From: Flavobacteriales bacterium
GTDB lineage: Bacteria > Bacteroidota > Bacteroidia > Flavobacteriales > UA16
Assembly (NCBI GenBank): GCA_030831885.1
Contig: JAURKF010000162.1
Location: 1 to 9,715, forward strand
Length of the DNA stretch: 9,715 nucleotides
Direction: 5' to 3'
Position numbers and translations under genes: made by a program
Notes under the pieces: model-generated
Database searches by the model: none
What the model was told of the DNA's origin: nothing
Seen by the model: only the letters and a program-made list of their open reading frames with translations
In this document: positions 7,018 to 9,715 of the stretch, in pieces
Layout: each line of letters opens with the position of its first letter
Numbering within the stretch: the first letter of the stretch is position 1

Positions 7018-8971
7018 ATTGTGAAATGACCGTTCCGAAATATTTCGAAATTTCTGCACGCGCCCGATCGAGCATTATTTTTTCCTTCAGCAGTGAATCA
7101 TATTTTTCTTCGTCCTGAATGCATCCTTCCATTTCTTTTTGAAGATCGATGATGATGCGTTGAATGCGTTTTAACTTCAAACGAAAAACACAATCTTTCG
7201 CCGCCTTACGGAGTTGCATATCCTCTGTTTCAGGATAGATAAAGTGTCGTTGCCAATTGGCACTGAGGCTATAAGGGCTAATCAGTATAGCTGATGATTC
7301 TCCTGAAATAGATTGATCCGAGTGTTGCGTGAAATTGGTTGGCTGCGGGAATTGCTCTTTTCCTATCAGCTCTACATACTCCTTGTATATGTTGTCGTAA
7401 ACAGACGATTCTAGCACAATGTCATCCGATTCAAGATTGCTGATGATGTATTCAGCTACTGAGACCTGGTGGAGCTCATCGTGACCGTCCTCATTCTTGA
7501 TGTGAATTTCAATAGGTTGTTCGCCGTAATGTAGTAAAATGCGAATGAGATCTTTTTCCTGATGATGAATAGAAAATTCTTCTACAGTTCCTTCTGGTAT
7601 GCCATCGGCTGGAACTTCATCCAAGATTGGCACTTCAAAAGGAGCGTCATCTTTTTTTGCTTTCTTGAAGTTGGAAAGAATAACCTTGTTGAGCTCTTGC
7701 AATAACACCTGCTCATTCATGTTGAGCAAGCGACTGCACTCCTGTACATACACGTTGCGGGAAATGCCGTCGGGGATGAGGGCAATACTCTCTACGATCC
7801 CGCGAATGAGTGCAGCGCGTTTTACAGGATCGTTCCCTGCGTCTTCCAACAGCAGTGATGTTTTGAACGAGATAAAATCGCGTGCATTCGATGAAATGAA
7901 TTCCTGAATTTCTTCCGAACTGTGTTTGCGCGCAAAGCTGTCGGGATCATCACCATCCGGAAACAAGAGCACGCGCACATTCATACCTTCCTTCAGAATC
8001 ATGTCGATTCCGCGGAAAGAGGCTTTGATACCGGCACTGTCGCCATCATACAGTATCGTGATGTTCGGTGTGTAGCGACGAATAAGTCGAATCTGTCCTT
8101 CGGTCAGCGATGTGCCACTGCTCGCCACTACATTCTCGACTCCCGCTTGGTGCATACTCACCACATCGGTATAGCCTTCCACGAGATAGCACATATCGTG
8201 CTTCACGATGCCGTTCTTGGCCAAGTGCAGGCCATACAGCACATTGCTCTTCACATACAATTCACTCTCGGGCGAGTTGAAGTACTTGGCAATGTCTTTC
8301 TCTGCTTTCAGTGTTCTTCCGCCGAATGCAATTACTTTTCCGCTGATGTTGTGTATGGGAAACATCACGCGACCGCGGAAGAAGTCGTATATCTTTCCAT
8401 CGCGCTCGCGCGTCAGGCCGGCCTTTACCAGGTACTCGATTTGATACTTTTGCTCGAGGGCGGCTTGCGTCATGGCATCCCATTTATCGGGACAATAGCC
8501 TAGTTGAAATTTGCGAATGATGTCATCACGAAACCCACGCTCCTGAAAATAGGAGAGGCCTATTGCTCTTCCTTCTTCCCCTTCATGCAATTGCTCTTGG
8601 AAATAGCGAGCAGCAAATTCGGTAACAACACTCAGTTGCTCGCGTTCGCTTTTTTCCTGAAGCTGCTCTTCGCTTTGCTCATCTTCTTCGATGGCGATTT
8701 GATACTTGGCCGCCAGCCAGCGCAACGCTTCCGGATAACTCAGCTTCTCATGCTGCATGAGAAAGTCCACCACGTTGCCTCCTTTTCCCGAAGAGAAATC
8801 TTTATAGATTCCTTTAGCTGGAACCACGAAAAAGGATGGTGTCTTTTCGTTGGCAAAGGGTGATAGTCCTTTGTATGCGGAACCGCTGCGCTTCAAATGC
8901 ACAAACTCGCCAATTACATCTTCTATAATGGCGGCTTGGTAAATCTGATCGATGGTGGCGCGGCTAATCAA
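7016..8971 (-). CDS. dnaG: DNA primase DnaG, zinc-ligand-free, TTG start
   Basis: DnaG makes the RNA primers for chromosome replication with the DnaB helicase. The 651-residue protein (E. coli 581) has an N-terminal zinc-binding-like domain (about 1-95), an RNA-polymerase basic/TOPRIM core (about 120-350) and a long C-terminal region (about 360-651) that should hold the helicase-binding part. Catalytic signatures are intact: GRVMFPIHN at 200-208, EGYTD at 265-269, LYDGDSAG at 307-314 (D309, D311) and DPDSF at 342-346. In the N-terminal domain the four classical Cys/His/Cys/Cys positions read S37, A40, D58 and S61 (GLSPFANEK and YKDFSSGKGG), so it should not bind zinc there. I recall this form from other Bacteroidota, so it is probably lineage-specific, not a defect. 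Translation starts at TTG (8971): an in-frame TAA lies 18 bases upstream with no ATG or GTG between, and the first internal ATG is codon 72. Upstream rsmA ends 79 bases away on the same strand; TAAATTTA (9003-8996 on the minus strand) is a poor promoter match without a spaced TTG, so read-through from rsmA is plausible. Confidence 0.97.
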   Translation of the reverse strand: MISRATIDQIYQAAIIEDVIGEFVHLKRSGSAYKGLSPFANEKTPSFFVVPAKGIYKDFSSGKGGNVVDFLMQHEKLSYPEALRWLAAKYQIAIEEDEQSEEQLQEKSEREQLSVVTEFAARYFQEQLHEGEEGRAIGLSYFQERGFRDDIIRKFQLGYCPDKWDAMTQAALEQKYQIEYLVKAGLTRERDGKIYDFFRGRVMFPIHNISGKVIAFGGRTLKAEKDIAKYFNSPESELYVKSNVLYGLHLAKNGIVKHDMCYLVEGYTDVVSMHQAGVENVVASSGTSLTEGQIRLIRRYTPNITILYDGDSAGIKASFRGIDMILKEGMNVRVLLFPDGDDPDSFARKHSSEEIQEFISSNARDFISFKTSLLLEDAGNDPVKRAALIRGIVESIALIPDGISRNVYVQECSRLLNMNEQVLLQELNKVILSNFKKAKKDDAPFEVPILDEVPADGIPEGTVEEFSIHHQEKDLIRILLHYGEQPIEIHIKNEDGHDELHQVSVAEYIISNLESDDIVLESSVYDNIYKEYVELIGKEQFPQPTNFTQHSDQSISGESSAILISPYSLSANWQRHFIYPETEDMQLRKAAKDCVFRLKLKRIQRIIIDLQKEMEGCIQDEEKYDSLLKEKIMLDRARAEISKYFGTVISQ

Positions 8972-9050
8972 TGGGACGCAGAAATTTTAGGGACTGTAAA
9001 TTTAATCAGCTGAATCGTTCGGGCTTCTGCATTCCGAAAAAACAGGTACT

Positions 9051-9715
9051 TCAGCTGTCTGCCAGGCTTTTCTGAATAGAATTGGTAAGCTCAACAAACT
9101 CCTGAACGCCTAATTGCTCGGGTCTTTTATCCCAAAGTGTAGAACTTGTATCTACTTTTCCTTGAAGAACGCTCTTCAGCGAATTGCGCAGTGTTTTCCT
9201 CCGCTGATTGAATGCTGTTTTCACAATCATCTTAAACATTTTTGCATCGCACCCTAATGCTACTCCGAATTTGCGCCGCATGCGGATCACGCCACTTTTC
9301 ACTTTGGGAGGTGGTATGAACTCGTCTTCATTCACGGTAAACAAATATTCGATGTCGTAGTAGGCTTGCGCCAAAACGGAGATGATACCGTAGTCTTTAT
9401 TGCCTGGTCCACTGGCAAATCGCTGCGCCACTTCGCGCTGAAACATCCCTACGAGCTCCGGAACCTGATCCATATGGTCGAGTACTTTGAAAACAATTTG
9501 AGATGAAATGTTGTAAGGGAAATTACCCACTACCGCCAATGGCTCGCTGAACATTTTTTCAATTGGCATTCGCAAAAAATCCTGCTCATGAATGCGTCCT
9601 CGCAATTCTCCAAAATGGATATTGAGGTAATCCACGCTTTCGCGGTCGATTTCTACAACATGTGTTTCAAACTCTTTCCGCTGCAGCAAATAGGTTGTGA
9701 GTGCACCCATCCCCG
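9051..9715 (-). CDS. rsmA: 16S rRNA dimethyltransferase RsmA (KsgA), N-terminus cut by the window edge
   Basis: RsmA uses S-adenosylmethionine to dimethylate two adjacent adenines in the 3'-terminal helix of 16S rRNA during small-subunit maturation. The visible part is about 220 residues of a family usually near 260-270; the gene runs off the right edge. The ATG at 9710 is internal, because the reading G-M-G-A-L-T continues the SAM-binding E-x-G-x-G motif (the preceding codon is GGG). Counted from that Met, VVEID (18-22) is the motif II acid, EQD (42-44) the adenine-side motif III, N63-F-P-Y66 the target-adenine motif (usually NLPY), and FQREVAQRF with GNKDYG the conserved segment after it. 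EFIPPPKVKSGVI and AFNQRRKTLRNSL mark the C-terminal domain, and the TGA stop at 9051 is natural. dnaG follows 79 bases downstream on the same strand. Confidence 0.96.
   Translation of the reverse strand, partial: GMGALTTYLLQRKEFETHVVEIDRESVDYLNIHFGELRGRIHEQDFLRMPIEKMFSEPLAVVGNFPYNISSQIVFKVLDHMDQVPELVGMFQREVAQRFASGPGNKDYGIISVLAQAYYDIEYLFTVNEDEFIPPPKVKSGVIRMRRKFGVALGCDAKMFKMIVKTAFNQRRKTLRNSLKSVLQGKVDTSSTLWDKRPEQLGVQEFVELTNSIQKSLADS

Noticed and set aside
7922..8503. Plus-strand open frame of 193 codons antisense to dnaG
   Set aside because: It is histidine-rich noise opposite the catalytic core of the primase (EGYTD, DGD motifs), with no start signals of its own.
9006..9057. TCAGCTGA (9006-9013) and TCAGCTG (9051-9057) as a terminator after rsmA
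   Set aside because: The element is its own palindrome, the loop would be about 37 bases, and no T tract follows on the minus strand.
9708..9710. ATG at the right edge as the start of rsmA
   Set aside because: It sits inside the glycine-rich SAM-binding motif, and the open frame continues past the window, so it is an internal methionine.

Overview
The window looks like a piece of a Bacteroidota (Bacteroidetes) chromosome. Four things point that way. The secreted protein at 2883-6956 ends in a Por/type IX secretion (T9SS) sorting domain. The two promoters I can make out fit the Bacteroidota TTG / TAnnTTTG pattern rather than the sigma-70 pattern of Proteobacteria. Start codons follow A-rich leaders without clear Shine-Dalgarno sequences. 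The DnaG primase has the 'KDFSSGKGG' form that I recall from members of this phylum. I cannot name the family from the sequence.

Layout, left to right. Positions 76-1871 (minus strand) hold the start of a Suf iron-sulfur cluster operon, in the order A-type carrier (sufA/iscA-like) then sufB. The rest of the operon would lie off the left edge, and the 75 bases after sufB hold only a degenerate palindromic repeat. Positions 1872-2200 are a divergent control region. It has a minus-strand promoter for the suf genes with a perfect 7-5-7 palindrome just downstream of the predicted transcription start, a plus-strand promoter with a 7-9-7 inverted repeat across its start site, and a roughly 155-base leader with small hairpins and a recurring TATGCC/GGCATA hexamer. 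Positions 2201-6956 (plus strand) carry a probable two-gene unit: a small predicted lipoprotein with a carboxypeptidase-regulatory-like (transthyretin-like) beta-sandwich, then a 1357-residue secreted alpha/beta-hydrolase with a beta-solenoid/beta-helix region and a T9SS sorting tail. A rho-independent terminator at 6981-7017 closes this unit; its T tract overlaps the stop codon of the convergent dnaG.

Positions 7016-8971 (minus) encode DnaG primase, which starts at TTG and lacks all four classical zinc ligands. Positions 9051-9715 (minus) encode the C-terminal part of the 16S rRNA dimethyltransferase RsmA (KsgA), cut by the right edge. Because rsmA lies 79 bases upstream of dnaG on the same strand, the two may be co-transcribed.

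The suf, dnaG and rsmA genes are housekeeping. The accessory content is the lipoprotein/hydrolase pair between them. The points that most deserve a second look are that pair, its structured control region, and the zinc-ligand-free, TTG-started primase. I see no CRISPR array, transposase, tRNA or rRNA gene, and no evidence of a defence or mobile system.
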